From contig NZ_JSYM01000002.1 of assembly GCF_000812945.1 (NCBI RefSeq), forward strand, positions 124,001 to 188,000: DNA of 64,000 nt, given 5' to 3'. The position numbers were made by a program, and so were the translations under genes. Positions 9,527 through 18,593 of this stretch are shown piece after piece (within the stretch, counting starts at the first letter, position 1; each line of letters begins with the position of its first letter). This stretch comes from Flavobacterium sp. AED. GTDB lineage: Bacteria > Bacteroidota > Bacteroidia > Flavobacteriales > Flavobacteriaceae. Under the pieces are notes generated by a model, which was not told where the DNA came from, searched no databases, and saw nothing but the letters and a program-made list of their open reading frames with translations.

Positions 9527-11356
9527 TTATTTCTCATTCAGATATATTTTAAAAATAGAACCAGAACCAACTTCGCTTTCTACTTCAATTTTACCGTCCA
9601 TTGCCTCAAGTTGACTTTTTGTTATAAATAATCCAATTCCTTTGGCATCTTCATTGCCATGAAAAGTTTTATACATCCCGAAAATTTTGTGGCCATTTTT
9701 CTTTAAGTCTAATCCTAATCCATTGTCTTTGAAAGTTATGACAACAAAATTTTTATTTATTTCATAGCCAATTTCTAAAATAGCGTTGCGTTGAGGAGAT
9801 TTATATTTTATTGCATTGGTAAATAGATTAAGTAAAATACTATCTAAATAAGCAGGGATTACATTGACTGTTAAGTCTTCAGGGATTGAATGTGTTATTG
9901 TTATCTGACTTTCTTTGATAACTAAACTCAATGATTTTTTTGTTTTTTCGATTTCATCCTTTAAATGAATCTTTGTTTTTTCAATATTAGTTTTTTGCTG
10001 AATCGTTATAATTTCATTTAAATATTCTATCGTTTCTGATAGCTTTTCGGTTCCTTCTTTAAATAAATCAAAATAAGAAAGTTTCTCAGTAATATCGTCA
10101 GTATTTTCAATTACATCGACAACCATAGATAAATTACTTGTATGGGAACGAATATTGTGTGAAACAATATGGGTAAAATTATATAGCTTATTGTTTTGTT
10201 GGCTGGTGACATCTAGTAAATGCTTAAGTTCAATTTCTTTTTCAATTCTGAGTGTAACATCTCTGCCAACACCAACAAAATTTATAAAATTATTTTGACT
10301 ATCAAAAACGGTAGTAATATTCAATTCAAACCAGTACTTTTCTTTTTTCTTATTGTAATTCAGAATAATGATTTTTATACTTTCCTTATCCCGAATTGCT
10401 TTTCGCATTATTGCTGTAGTTTGTATATCTGTTTCCGGGCCTTTGGATAAATATCCGGGTCTTTGACCTAATATTTCATTCATATCTAATCCAGTTAGAT
10501 CTAAATAGGCTTGGTTTGCCCATATTGCCTCTCCCTTTGTATTCGCAATTACTATTGTATCAGTAGTTTCTGAAGCAGCTAGGGATAACAGTTTTAGTTT
10601 TTGTTCCGTATTTTTTCTTTCGCTAATATCTCTGATGAAACAAACTAAATAGGTGATTTGATTGACCTGAAATTTTTTACCAGTTGCGATTTCTACGGGT
10701 ATAGATTCGCCGGATTTAGTTTTTAAATAAGTTTCATTTACTATATAATCATCCTTAGTTAAATTATAAGTTAGAAAAACGCGGACTTGTTTTTTATATT
10801 CTAAAGGGAATAATTCCGAATTATGTAAGCCTATTAATTCAGAACATTCGTAACCGGTAAGTGAAGTAGTTCGGGGGTTACAATCTGTTATAATTCCATT
10901 AGAAGTGTCAATGATAATAATTGAATCATTGGCACTTGAGAAAATAGAAGAAAATTTTTCAACGTTTAATTGAAGTTCGTTGATTAAATTTTGCTCTTTT
11001 GTGATGTCTTGAAAAGTACCTAACAATTTAGTTGTTTTTCCGTCAAGCAATTCAACTTGACAGATACATTCTATATATTTAATATTATTTTTAGCAGTGA
11101 TGATTTGAAATTTATCTTCAAAAGATATTCCTTCGTTGATTGCCTTATCAATTAATAATCTAATTTTATCTCTATTTTCACCCTCCGTATAGAAATTAAT
11201 TCCATTTCCATTTATTGGCTTGAAATCTTCAGGAACTTCTAGAATATCTTTTGTGACAGCATCCCAAAAGACATTATCTGTTAGTAAGTTCATCTTCCAT
11301 ACACCAATCTTTGCCGATTGTGCAGCTTTTAAATATAGCTCAGGCATATTTGTCAT
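9527..11356 (-). CDS. Soluble PAS-domain sensor histidine kinase
   Basis: The kinase has 609 residues when started at the ATG at 11356. The longer frame begins at a TTG that overlaps the -7 promoter element, so it cannot be the translation start from that promoter. It carries a PAC-like N-terminal segment, two further PAS/PAC modules (SLTGYECSELIG; DLTGLDMNEILGQRPGYLS), a dimerisation/phosphoacceptor region with H-box VSHNIRSHTSN, and an ATPase domain with N-box NLFTNAIKYKSP, DNGLGLDL and GIGLFITKSQLEAM. No membrane segment or signal peptide is visible, so it senses an intracellular cue. No response regulator or receiver domain is adjacent, making it an orphan kinase here. Confidence 0.88.
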   Translation of the reverse strand: MTNMPELYLKAAQSAKIGVWKMNLLTDNVFWDAVTKDILEVPEDFKPINGNGINFYTEGENRDKIRLLIDKAINEGISFEDKFQIITAKNNIKYIECICQVELLDGKTTKLLGTFQDITKEQNLINELQLNVEKFSSIFSSANDSIIIIDTSNGIITDCNPRTTSLTGYECSELIGLHNSELFPLEYKKQVRVFLTYNLTKDDYIVNETYLKTKSGESIPVEIATGKKFQVNQITYLVCFIRDISERKNTEQKLKLLSLAASETTDTIVIANTKGEAIWANQAYLDLTGLDMNEILGQRPGYLSKGPETDIQTTAIMRKAIRDKESIKIIILNYNKKKEKYWFELNITTVFDSQNNFINFVGVGRDVTLRIEKEIELKHLLDVTSQQNNKLYNFTHIVSHNIRSHTSNLSMVVDVIENTDDITEKLSYFDLFKEGTEKLSETIEYLNEIITIQQKTNIEKTKIHLKDEIEKTKKSLSLVIKESQITITHSIPEDLTVNVIPAYLDSILLNLFTNAIKYKSPQRNAILEIGYEINKNFVVITFKDNGLGLDLKKNGHKIFGMYKTFHGNEDAKGIGLFITKSQLEAMDGKIEVESEVGSGSIFKIYLNEK

Positions 11357-11389
11357 AGTAGGTATTAATTTAATCAGTTGAGGGGGAGT

Positions 11390-11397
11390 CAAATATA
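11390..11397 (-). promoter_or_regulatory. Probable -7 element (TATATTTG) of the PAS kinase gene
   Basis: The minus strand reads TATATTTG, which matches TAnnTTTG. The predicted transcript starts near 11384, about 28 bases before the ATG at 11356. This is the reason for choosing that start codon. Confidence 0.5.
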
Positions 11398-11676
11398 TAG
11401 TAAATATGTTGGGTTAGAATTCTTTTTAACATAAAAATGGAAGTTTGATTCCCTTTTTGGAGTGTTTTTTAAATAATATTTAAAGGGAATATAAAAAATA
11501 TTGATTTTAAGAAAAGTCTTTTTCAAATCATAAAACAGCTAAACTGATAACGCTTTTTTCTTGATGCAATGGTATTTATAAAATAGTTTTAGAAATTCCT
11601 TCCTAACAATAAAAACTATCATAATTAGGGAGTTGAAGAAGTTCGTAATTAGGATATTTTAAACTCTAATTTATCG

Positions 11677-11684
11677 TAATTTTG
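11677..11684 (+). promoter_or_regulatory. Probable -7 element (TAATTTTG) of the 354-residue protein gene
   Basis: TAATTTTG fits the Bacteroidota TAnnTTTG consensus and ends 17 bases before the ATG at 11702. No convincing -33 element was seen. Confidence 0.5.
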
Positions 11685-11701
11685 CATTAAATATTTTTCG
11701 A

Positions 11702-12766
11702 ATGAGCGAGCCAATAATGCTTTTTAAAAAACCATCTTATCCCATAAATAATTCGCTTTTGGATTATTTGGAACGGTTTGACCGAATCTCAAAAGTGCCT
11801 ATTTTTTATGATGATTTGTTGCGTTTTTCCGGTTCTATAAATGTGTATGATAAAAACGATCAGGATACTTTGTGGATTAGGGTGTATTATAATGAATTTG
11901 AACGAAAAGAGATTGATTTGACTTTGATGAAAATCTATTCCCTTTTACATTCTGATGGTAATTTGGGAATTATTAAATTTCTGAATGTGGATTCAATCGA
12001 TTATTGCACTTTTGGAAATTCAAAGCCTTTTCGAATCAAAGTCAGAAACATTCTCAATGATAATTACACTCATTTTTATGTAAAGAAAGCCGATGCTTCT
12101 CGAGTATATGGACTGGAATTAGAACATATTTTGTCTCCGGATAAAATAAATTTTTTAGTGTACAAAGACACTTTAATCGAAGAACACATTATGGGAATTC
12201 CTGGAGATGTGTTTATGAAAACACTTCTGAATGATTGTACCGAAATCGAGAAATCACAAATAGCAAAAGAATTTGTGAAGTTCAATGAGCGCTGTATGAT
12301 TCGATTGCTTGGTGATATGCGTTCTTATAATTATGTAATTGTGCCAACGCATGATTTTGACCATGTTGTTTATAAAATTCGTGCTATTGATTTTGACCAA
12401 CAATGCTTTGAAGGAAATTTTAAAGTGTATCGTCCGCAGTTTTTTAAAGAAAATTATCCAATGGTAAAGTTGGTTAAAGATAAACTGCAACATAGCTCCA
12501 TTGAGCAGTATAAAGATGAAGAGCGAGCCGTTTTAGCTAAAAGGATTCACTCTGCCGAAAATCGAATCAAAAGGTTGTTGCAAATCATGGGTTCTGATGT
12601 TATTTCTACCGATGAACATTTAAATCAGTTGAAATTAGAGCTGTATAGTTATACCAATGATTTGAATTTTAAAAAAGCAAAATCTATGGGGAATGTAATG
12701 AGTGCGGCTTTTGAATTTATTACCAGAAACTTTAAAAACACTAATTTATTCAATACTGGATTTTAG
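11702..12766 (+). CDS. Conserved hypothetical cytoplasmic protein, 354 aa
   Basis: I do not recognise a named domain. The protein has no signal peptide or membrane segment and is rich in charged and aromatic residues. The middle section (EEHIMGIPGDVFMKTLL; RCMIRLLGDMRSYNYVIVPT; IRAIDFDQQCFEGNFKVY) contains an IDFDQQ-like acidic turn that faintly recalls the metal-binding end of protein-kinase-like folds, but this is only an impression. The C-terminal 90 residues look helical (RIHSAENRIKRLLQIMG). It precedes the lipoprotein gene by 22 bases and the two are probably one operon with the promoter at 11677. Confidence 0.7.
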   Translation: MSEPIMLFKKPSYPINNSLLDYLERFDRISKVPIFYDDLLRFSGSINVYDKNDQDTLWIRVYYNEFERKEIDLTLMKIYSLLHSDGNLGIIKFLNVDSIDYCTFGNSKPFRIKVRNILNDNYTHFYVKKADASRVYGLELEHILSPDKINFLVYKDTLIEEHIMGIPGDVFMKTLLNDCTEIEKSQIAKEFVKFNERCMIRLLGDMRSYNYVIVPTHDFDHVVYKIRAIDFDQQCFEGNFKVYRPQFFKENYPMVKLVKDKLQHSSIEQYKDEERAVLAKRIHSAENRIKRLLQIMGSDVISTDEHLNQLKLELYSYTNDLNFKKAKSMGNVMSAAFEFITRNFKNTNLFNTGF

Positions 12767-12788
12767 TCTTTTTATAAATTTATATACA

Positions 12789-13670
12789 ATGGGTTTAAAA
12801 AACTATATTTCGGTTGTAGTTGCTTTTATTTTTTTATCCTGCCAACAGGATTTAAATTCATTAACTACGCTTTATTCTTTGCCTAAAAAGTTAAAAGAAG
12901 TTTCGGGGATTACCTATTTTCCAAGGAACAATTTGCTTTGGACATTAGAAGACAGTGGGAATGCAAATTCAATTTATGGATTAAATTCCAATGGAGAAAT
13001 AGTTAAAAATATAACCATTGAAAACACTGAAAATATTGATTGGGAAGATATTTCAAAAGATAAAGAAGGGAATTTATACATTGGTGATTTTGGTAACAAT
13101 GACAATTTGCGTCAGGATTTGTGTATTTATAAAATTGATAAAAATTCATTAGGTAACGAAAGTACAGCCCCAGTTTACAAAATTTCATTTGCTTATCCGG
13201 AACAAAAAGATTTTCCACCCAAAAAAACTGCAATGTTCTATGATGTTGAAGGTTTTTTTGAGTTTAAAAATAATTTCTATCTGTTTACCAAAAATCGAAG
13301 CAAAGGTTTTGATGGAACTTCCTATTTGTATAAAGTACCAAATGCAGCAGGTTTTCATCAAGCAGAATTTATGGGAGTATTCAAGACATGCGGAGATTAT
13401 AATCATTGTGCAATAACGAGTGCAAGCATAAGTCCGGATGAATCGAAAGTGGTTGTTTTAAGCCATGACAAAATTTGGGTTTTCGAGAATTTTACAGGAG
13501 ATAATTTCCTCAAAGGAATTAAAACAGAATTGTATTTAAACCACTTTTCTCAAAAAGAAGCCATTTGCTTTAAGGATAATGAAACTTTGATTATTGCAGA
13601 TGAAAGAACAAAGAAAATAGGAGGAAAGGTCTATGAGGTTTCTCTCAAAAAACTAAAATCCAAATCCTAA
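12789..13670 (+). CDS. Beta-propeller-like lipoprotein (SdiA-regulated/phytase-like fold suspected)
   Basis: Starting at the ATG at 12789 gives 293 residues with a lipoprotein signal (MGLKNYISVVVAFIFLSCQQ, lipobox Cys at residue 18). The longer in-frame start would place 29 unrelated residues ahead of the signal. The mature part has repeated strands such as GITYFPRNNLLWTLEDSGN, DISKDKEGNLYIGDFGNND and SPDESKVVVLSHDKIWVFEN, which is the rhythm of a beta-propeller related to SdiA-regulated or esterase-like phytase proteins. It is likely anchored in the periplasm or at the cell surface. The last 18 bases overlap the convergent phosphatase gene. The function is unknown. Confidence 0.75.
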   Translation: MGLKNYISVVVAFIFLSCQQDLNSLTTLYSLPKKLKEVSGITYFPRNNLLWTLEDSGNANSIYGLNSNGEIVKNITIENTENIDWEDISKDKEGNLYIGDFGNNDNLRQDLCIYKIDKNSLGNESTAPVYKISFAYPEQKDFPPKKTAMFYDVEGFFEFKNNFYLFTKNRSKGFDGTSYLYKVPNAAGFHQAEFMGVFKTCGDYNHCAITSASISPDESKVVVLSHDKIWVFENFTGDNFLKGIKTELYLNHFSQKEAICFKDNETLIIADERTKKIGGKVYEVSLKKLKSKS

Positions 13671-16600
13671 TCCAAAAGCAATACGAGCTTCTTCATCGGC
13701 GCTTTTAAAATAAGTGATTCTAGCCGTAATCACATTCAATCCATTGAGCCATAATCCACCACCGAAAGATTGATGCCATTTATCTGAATTTTCGCCATTG
13801 ACCCAAACACGACCATAATCAAAACCGCCTAAAATCCCGTAGGACATGGGAATTACACTTCGTCTTATTTTTCCTAAATTCCATCGAATATCACTACTTT
13901 GATAAAAAGACTGTTTTCCTAGGAAGCGCTCGTTTCTATATCCTCTTAAATCATAATCACCTCCTAATGTGGCACCTTGATAAAATTCGAAATTGTTGTT
14001 TAATAGTATTTTTGATTTTAGAATTGTTGCCAAAATGACTTTTCCATTAGCGTCAATTTTATGATTAAAATTAATTTTACTTTCTAATGTAGGGAAATTT
14101 CTTTGTGCATCATTTGTATTCATTTTCCAACTTCCAGCTACCGAAAATCCAAACCCCATAGTTGGAAATGAAGGAGTGTCATAATTTTCAAAACTGTATT
14201 TAACGGTAGCTCCTGCAAATTGTTGGCTACCAAAAACATCAGGATTTACAACTCCTGGAATATTTATAAAACGATTATTGGTTTCTTCGACACTGATTTT
14301 TTCAAAAGTGGTCGAAAAACTAATTTCACTTCCATATTTTCCTATTTTCTTAATAGATGGTGTTACTTTTAGTGTTCGAAGACGAACTCGATTGTAATTC
14401 ATGCCAAACGTTTCATCATTGTTTATGGTCTCATTTCCAGAACCAAAATAATTAATGGTAAAATTAGGACTTGTGAATTTTGATTCTAAATCCAAATCCC
14501 ATTTGCCTACAGCTTTAGGGAAAGAGCCGTTGTAAATGAGTTCATATCCATTGGTTGCAAAAAAATAATTGGCTTTAAGAACGTGTTTTTGAGTGTATGG
14601 ATTCTGATTAAATTTATTTACGGTATAATTTGCAATGAAGCCTAATTTTACTCCGTCATCAGGATTATAACCACCAAAAGGCAATCCTGAAAATGCGTTG
14701 TATTTAGGTTTTTCATAATCGTAAAGATTGGTTTCATAATCGTCCGTCAAAACAGTTTTAGTTTTAGAGTCTAAAGCATAAGTGTTCTCTTTTGATTTAA
14801 AATCATATATTTTTATTTTTCTTCCGTTTTCTATTGTATAAGAATCAATGTTTTGTCCGCCAATCAATCGAATATTTATGTTCGCTTTTGCGTTGCCTTT
14901 TACTTCAAAAAAATCATCATCATCCAAGCCATAGATCCAAATGTTTTTAGTTGTACCAGCTGTAAAATTTTTGGTGTAAACCAATTCTTCTTCATTTTTT
15001 TTGATGCGATAAACGGCAATCTCAAGATTGTTTTTTGCTTTATGGGTAATTATAAATTTGTCTTTTTTATCAGTACCAACAATCAAAACTGTTTTCTGCA
15101 GCACTTTATAATATTCAGAAGCATAGCGTTGCAATTGCGTTTTCCTAACTTTCAATTTTTGTTTAATACTTTCGATAGTTTCATCTTGGATTGTTGCAGG
15201 CAAATTATTAAAAGCGTTATCAATGTCGGCGTCAGATAGATTTTCCTGAATGAATTTAGCTTGGTTAATCCAATCGTTTTCATTGGCTGTTTTTAATAAA
15301 GCAATATCTTGTGGATACGGTTCGCGATTGAACCATTTCACGTTTCGGATTGCCTCTTTAAAAGTTTGCATGTGGCGCAATGCGGGCATATTCATTAAGA
15401 GCGAAAGCAGCGCTCCGTCGTATTTAGAAAAAGCTTGATCTCTATCTCTAGGAATGGGTTTATAGACTATTTTTTCACCGTCTTTATATTCTCCCCAACG
15501 CCATTGGTCACTATGTCTATCCCAATCACCAATGAGCATATCAAATAATCTTGCTTTGATATAAGCAGTTTCATCCACAGTATATTTCTCGTCTTTGCGC
15601 AGATTTTTTAATAAATCATCCGTTCCAATAATTGCATTTGGTTTACCAAAGGTTGTCAAGTCTTTCTGATTATCAGTAGGACGCTCCTCCACCATATACA
15701 ATTCATCACCAAAATCAGTATTAAAACCTTTTAAAGCCTTGTGTTTTGGGATGTAATATAATAATGGATTGGTATGGGCTAGACCAATTTTTTCTGCTAA
15801 ATTCCCCACTGCAAATGGAGTATAAGGATGTGAAGTGGTGTAGAAGTCAAACAAAAAATTCTCGGCATAGGTATCTTCAAATTCGTTTACAACAAATTGG
15901 TCCTTGAACGCTACAGCTTGCAGAAAACGGGATACACTTTTCTTTAGGGCTCGCATCACATACTCTTTTCCATTTTTATCAACTAATTGTAATGATTTAG
16001 ATTGGTGCCCGCCTCCGGCTCTTTTGGGTTTTAATCCACCAAAAATGGTATCAATTGTAGTGGTTTGAACCGTTATTGGAGTACTGTATTGTTTTCTATA
16101 ATGTTGTCCAAAGAGAAACTTATAAAATCCATTTTTATGGGTTTGTTTTTCAGAGTAAATTGCAGCAGTGGTCATTTTGGGAAATGAAGAAGGGAATATC
16201 TGGTTGTAATTCTCTTTCGAATTTAAAACTGAATGTTCAAAAAGTAATTTTTCGGTGTTTTTTTCATTCCCATAAAATAAGACTTTTGCAGAACCATTTT
16301 CATAAATATTTAATGCAGCGAAGCCATTTCCGCCATAAGAGAAATCAGTAGGAAAAACAGCCTTTGCTGCTTCTGATTTTGATCCGGCACCGCTAATAAT
16401 CTGCTTGATATTGTCCTTGTCAATATATTGTAAATTATGATCGTGTCCAGAAACTACAATAACATTATCCTGACTTTGAATTAATGTTTTTACTCTTTTT
16501 ACAAAAAGGGTATATTGTTTGTTTTGAATGTCTTGTGGGCTTATTCCCGACGTTTTTCGTATCAAATTTATTAAAGAACCAACAACTGGCAACGGAATTT

Positions 16601-17384
16601 TTTCTTCTAATGGGAAAAGTTGTTTTTCTAATGAAAATTGTCCGCCATGAGTTCCATTACTCATCAACGGATGATGAAGTGCCAGTACCACTGTTTTGTC
16701 CTGATTTTTATTTAAGATATTTTCTAATTCGTCAAAAAAAGCTTCCCTTGTTTTGATGTTACAATCATCATTTATAGTTGGGCTTTTATCCCAATCTTCC
16801 AAAAACCATTGGCTGTCTATAGTGATTAGTGTCAGGTTTTTATTTATTTCTAAATCATCAATTCCACATCCTTTTATGGGTAAAAATGATTTTTTATCGT
16901 TGAGATAATCCGTTACAAATTTAGCTTGTCGGTCTAATCCTTTTATACCGCTGTACCAATCATGATTCCCTGGTATGAAAATGGTTTTGCCTTTGAAATT
17001 TTTAGAGAGTTTTAGTTGATTTGTTAGCTTGTTTTCAGCAATAATTCGTTCATTTGGATGGTCAGTATTGGGTAATCCTTTGGGATAAATATTATCTCCA
17101 AGAAATAAAAGAGTAGAATTATCAGTTGCTTTTTTCAATTGATTAGACAGTAAATCAAGTGTTTGCTGTGCTTTCTCTTCATTTGCATTACCCGCATCGC
17201 CTACTAAAAAAAAAGTATGCACAATTTTTGAAGTATCAGAAGCGTTTTCAGTTACAGGATTTTTTATGTTTTTACCAAATTGCGCATGATGTGTAGCACA
17301 AGATTGTAATACCAAGAATATAAGAATAAAACCGAAATTTATTTTATTCCTATTTATAAAACGATTATCCAAAAACAATTCCAT
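13653..17384 (-). CDS. Lipoprotein: calcineurin-like phosphoesterase + kinase-like segment + outer-membrane barrel
   Basis: The protein has 1243 residues. The N-terminal signal ends in a lipobox (FLVLQSCATHH). The metallophosphatase motifs are in order: VGDAGN (about residue 61), LGDNIYP, PGNHDWYSG (about 138), ALHHPLMSNG and SGHDHNLQYI (about 315). A middle part of about residues 440-700 contains YVMRALKKSV, then LIGDWDRHSDQWRW (about 620) and PIPRDRDQAFSKYDG (about 646). This order resembles the catalytic loop and metal-binding Asp of HipA/Fam20-type atypical kinases. The last 350 or so residues alternate like a BamA/Omp85-type barrel, with GGDYDLRGYRNERFLG near the end. It probably sits in the outer membrane with the enzyme part outside the barrel. 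The phosphatase assignment is firm, the kinase assignment is inference. Confidence 0.85.
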   Translation of the reverse strand: MELFLDNRFINRNKINFGFILIFLVLQSCATHHAQFGKNIKNPVTENASDTSKIVHTFFLVGDAGNANEEKAQQTLDLLSNQLKKATDNSTLLFLGDNIYPKGLPNTDHPNERIIAENKLTNQLKLSKNFKGKTIFIPGNHDWYSGIKGLDRQAKFVTDYLNDKKSFLPIKGCGIDDLEINKNLTLITIDSQWFLEDWDKSPTINDDCNIKTREAFFDELENILNKNQDKTVVLALHHPLMSNGTHGGQFSLEKQLFPLEEKIPLPVVGSLINLIRKTSGISPQDIQNKQYTLFVKRVKTLIQSQDNVIVVSGHDHNLQYIDKDNIKQIISGAGSKSEAAKAVFPTDFSYGGNGFAALNIYENGSAKVLFYGNEKNTEKLLFEHSVLNSKENYNQIFPSSFPKMTTAAIYSEKQTHKNGFYKFLFGQHYRKQYSTPITVQTTTIDTIFGGLKPKRAGGGHQSKSLQLVDKNGKEYVMRALKKSVSRFLQAVAFKDQFVVNEFEDTYAENFLFDFYTTSHPYTPFAVGNLAEKIGLAHTNPLLYYIPKHKALKGFNTDFGDELYMVEERPTDNQKDLTTFGKPNAIIGTDDLLKNLRKDEKYTVDETAYIKARLFDMLIGDWDRHSDQWRWGEYKDGEKIVYKPIPRDRDQAFSKYDGALLSLLMNMPALRHMQTFKEAIRNVKWFNREPYPQDIALLKTANENDWINQAKFIQENLSDADIDNAFNNLPATIQDETIESIKQKLKVRKTQLQRYASEYYKVLQKTVLIVGTDKKDKFIITHKAKNNLEIAVYRIKKNEEELVYTKNFTAGTTKNIWIYGLDDDDFFEVKGNAKANINIRLIGGQNIDSYTIENGRKIKIYDFKSKENTYALDSKTKTVLTDDYETNLYDYEKPKYNAFSGLPFGGYNPDDGVKLGFIANYTVNKFNQNPYTQKHVLKANYFFATNGYELIYNGSFPKAVGKWDLDLESKFTSPNFTINYFGSGNETINNDETFGMNYNRVRLRTLKVTPSIKKIGKYGSEISFSTTFEKISVEETNNRFINIPGVVNPDVFGSQQFAGATVKYSFENYDTPSFPTMGFGFSVAGSWKMNTNDAQRNFPTLESKINFNHKIDANGKVILATILKSKILLNNNFEFYQGATLGGDYDLRGYRNERFLGKQSFYQSSDIRWNLGKIRRSVIPMSYGILGGFDYGRVWVNGENSDKWHQSFGGGLWLNGLNVITARITYFKSADEEARIAFGLGFGF

Positions 17385-17408
17385 AATTTAGTAGTATAAT
17401 TATTTCTT

Positions 17409-18593
17409 ATGAATCTTATAGAACAAGCCGAAGATTTTGTTGCAAAACAACTCAAAGATAAACTTTCTAATTCATATACTTACCATAATATTCATCACAC
17501 TCGTGAGATGGTTGCAGCAGTTTTAAAACTTGCTGACGGTATGAGTGTAAATCCTTCTGATAAAGAGATTTTGCTTATTGCAGCATGGTTTCACGACGTT
17601 GGGTATATTAATGGTTGTGCAAATCACGAAGATTCCAGCAGTACTATTGCTACCCAATTTTTGAAAGAGAAAGGGAAGTCTGATGAGTATATTACAAAAA
17701 TTGTCAATTTAATAAAAGCTACTGCAAAGGAATATGTGCCACAGACTCTTCTTGAAAAAATAATTAAGGATGCCGATTATTACCATCTTTTTAGTGATGA
17801 TTATTTGTCCAGTTGTGAAGTTTTGAGAAAAGAATGGGAAAATACAGAAGATAAAACGTATTCAGATAAAGATTGGGCTACTGAAAATTGGGATTTTTTA
17901 GTAAATAAACATCAATTTTATACTGATTTTGCTTTAGAACATTGGCAACCATTAAAAGAAAAAAATATAAAAAAAATCTTTAAAAAAATTAATTCACCTG
18001 AAAATAAAAAGAAAGAAAAATTGAAAAAAGAAGATAAAAAGAAAGAAAAAGAGGAAAAACCGGAACGCGGTATTGATACTGTTTTCAGAGTTACACTTGG
18101 TAATCATACCCGATTGAGTGGTATTGCTGATAGTAAGGCCAATATTCTACTTTCTGTAAATGCAATTATTATTTCAATTGCACTTTCTACAATTATTCCA
18201 AAACTTGATAGTCCCAAAAATGCCCATTTGGTGATTCCAACCTTTATTATGGTGATTTCTAGTGTAATTACGATCATTTTTGCCATACTTTCTACACGGC
18301 CAAAAGTAACAAGAGGCGTTTTTACTAAGCAAGACATTGAAAATAAAAAAGTGAATTTACTTTTCTTTGGTAATTTCTATAAAATGCCCTTGCAAGACTA
18401 TGAATGGGCCATGAATGAAATGATGAAAGACAGAGAGTATATTTATAATTCGATGATTAAAGATTTGTATTTCTTAGGAATCGTTTTAGAAAAAAAATAC
18501 AGGCTATTGAGAATAGCCTATAATCTTTTTATGATTGGAATTGTTATTTCGGTTCTTGCTTTTGTTATAGCATTCAAAATGGTTGGGGCCTAA
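17409..18593 (+). CDS. HD-domain phosphohydrolase fused to Pycsar-type membrane effector domain
   Basis: The protein has 394 residues. Residues 1-190 form an HD domain: YHNIHHTREMV supplies the first His, AAWFHDVGY the HD pair (about residue 61) and IIKDADYYHLF the last Asp. A Lys/Glu-rich linker (about 195-220) leads to a C-terminal module with RLSGIADSKANILLSVNAII, a second hydrophobic segment, STRPKVTRGVF and a final membrane segment. This is the PycTM/DUF5706-like architecture of Pycsar system effectors, which damage the membrane when cyclic CMP or UMP is made. No pyrimidine cyclase gene is in the window, so an anti-phage role is open. The HD part could hydrolyse a nucleotide signal. It diverges from the phosphatase gene with 24 bases between start codons. 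Confidence 0.82.
   Translation: MNLIEQAEDFVAKQLKDKLSNSYTYHNIHHTREMVAAVLKLADGMSVNPSDKEILLIAAWFHDVGYINGCANHEDSSSTIATQFLKEKGKSDEYITKIVNLIKATAKEYVPQTLLEKIIKDADYYHLFSDDYLSSCEVLRKEWENTEDKTYSDKDWATENWDFLVNKHQFYTDFALEHWQPLKEKNIKKIFKKINSPENKKKEKLKKEDKKKEKEEKPERGIDTVFRVTLGNHTRLSGIADSKANILLSVNAIIISIALSTIIPKLDSPKNAHLVIPTFIMVISSVITIIFAILSTRPKVTRGVFTKQDIENKKVNLLFFGNFYKMPLQDYEWAMNEMMKDREYIYNSMIKDLYFLGIVLEKKYRLLRIAYNLFMIGIVISVLAFVIAFKMVGA

Larger units (their letters stand above)
11357..11701. other. Divergent intergenic region between the PAS kinase and the 354-residue protein gene
   Basis: This stretch of about 345 bases holds no ORF with recognisable coding character. It carries a -7 element for each flanking gene and is otherwise A/T-rich. 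No tRNA-like fold or long inverted repeat was seen. Confidence 0.6.

Noticed and set aside
14853..15239. 128-residue plus-strand frame inside the phosphatase-barrel gene
   Set aside because: It is the shadow of a strongly supported gene on the other strand and has no family features.
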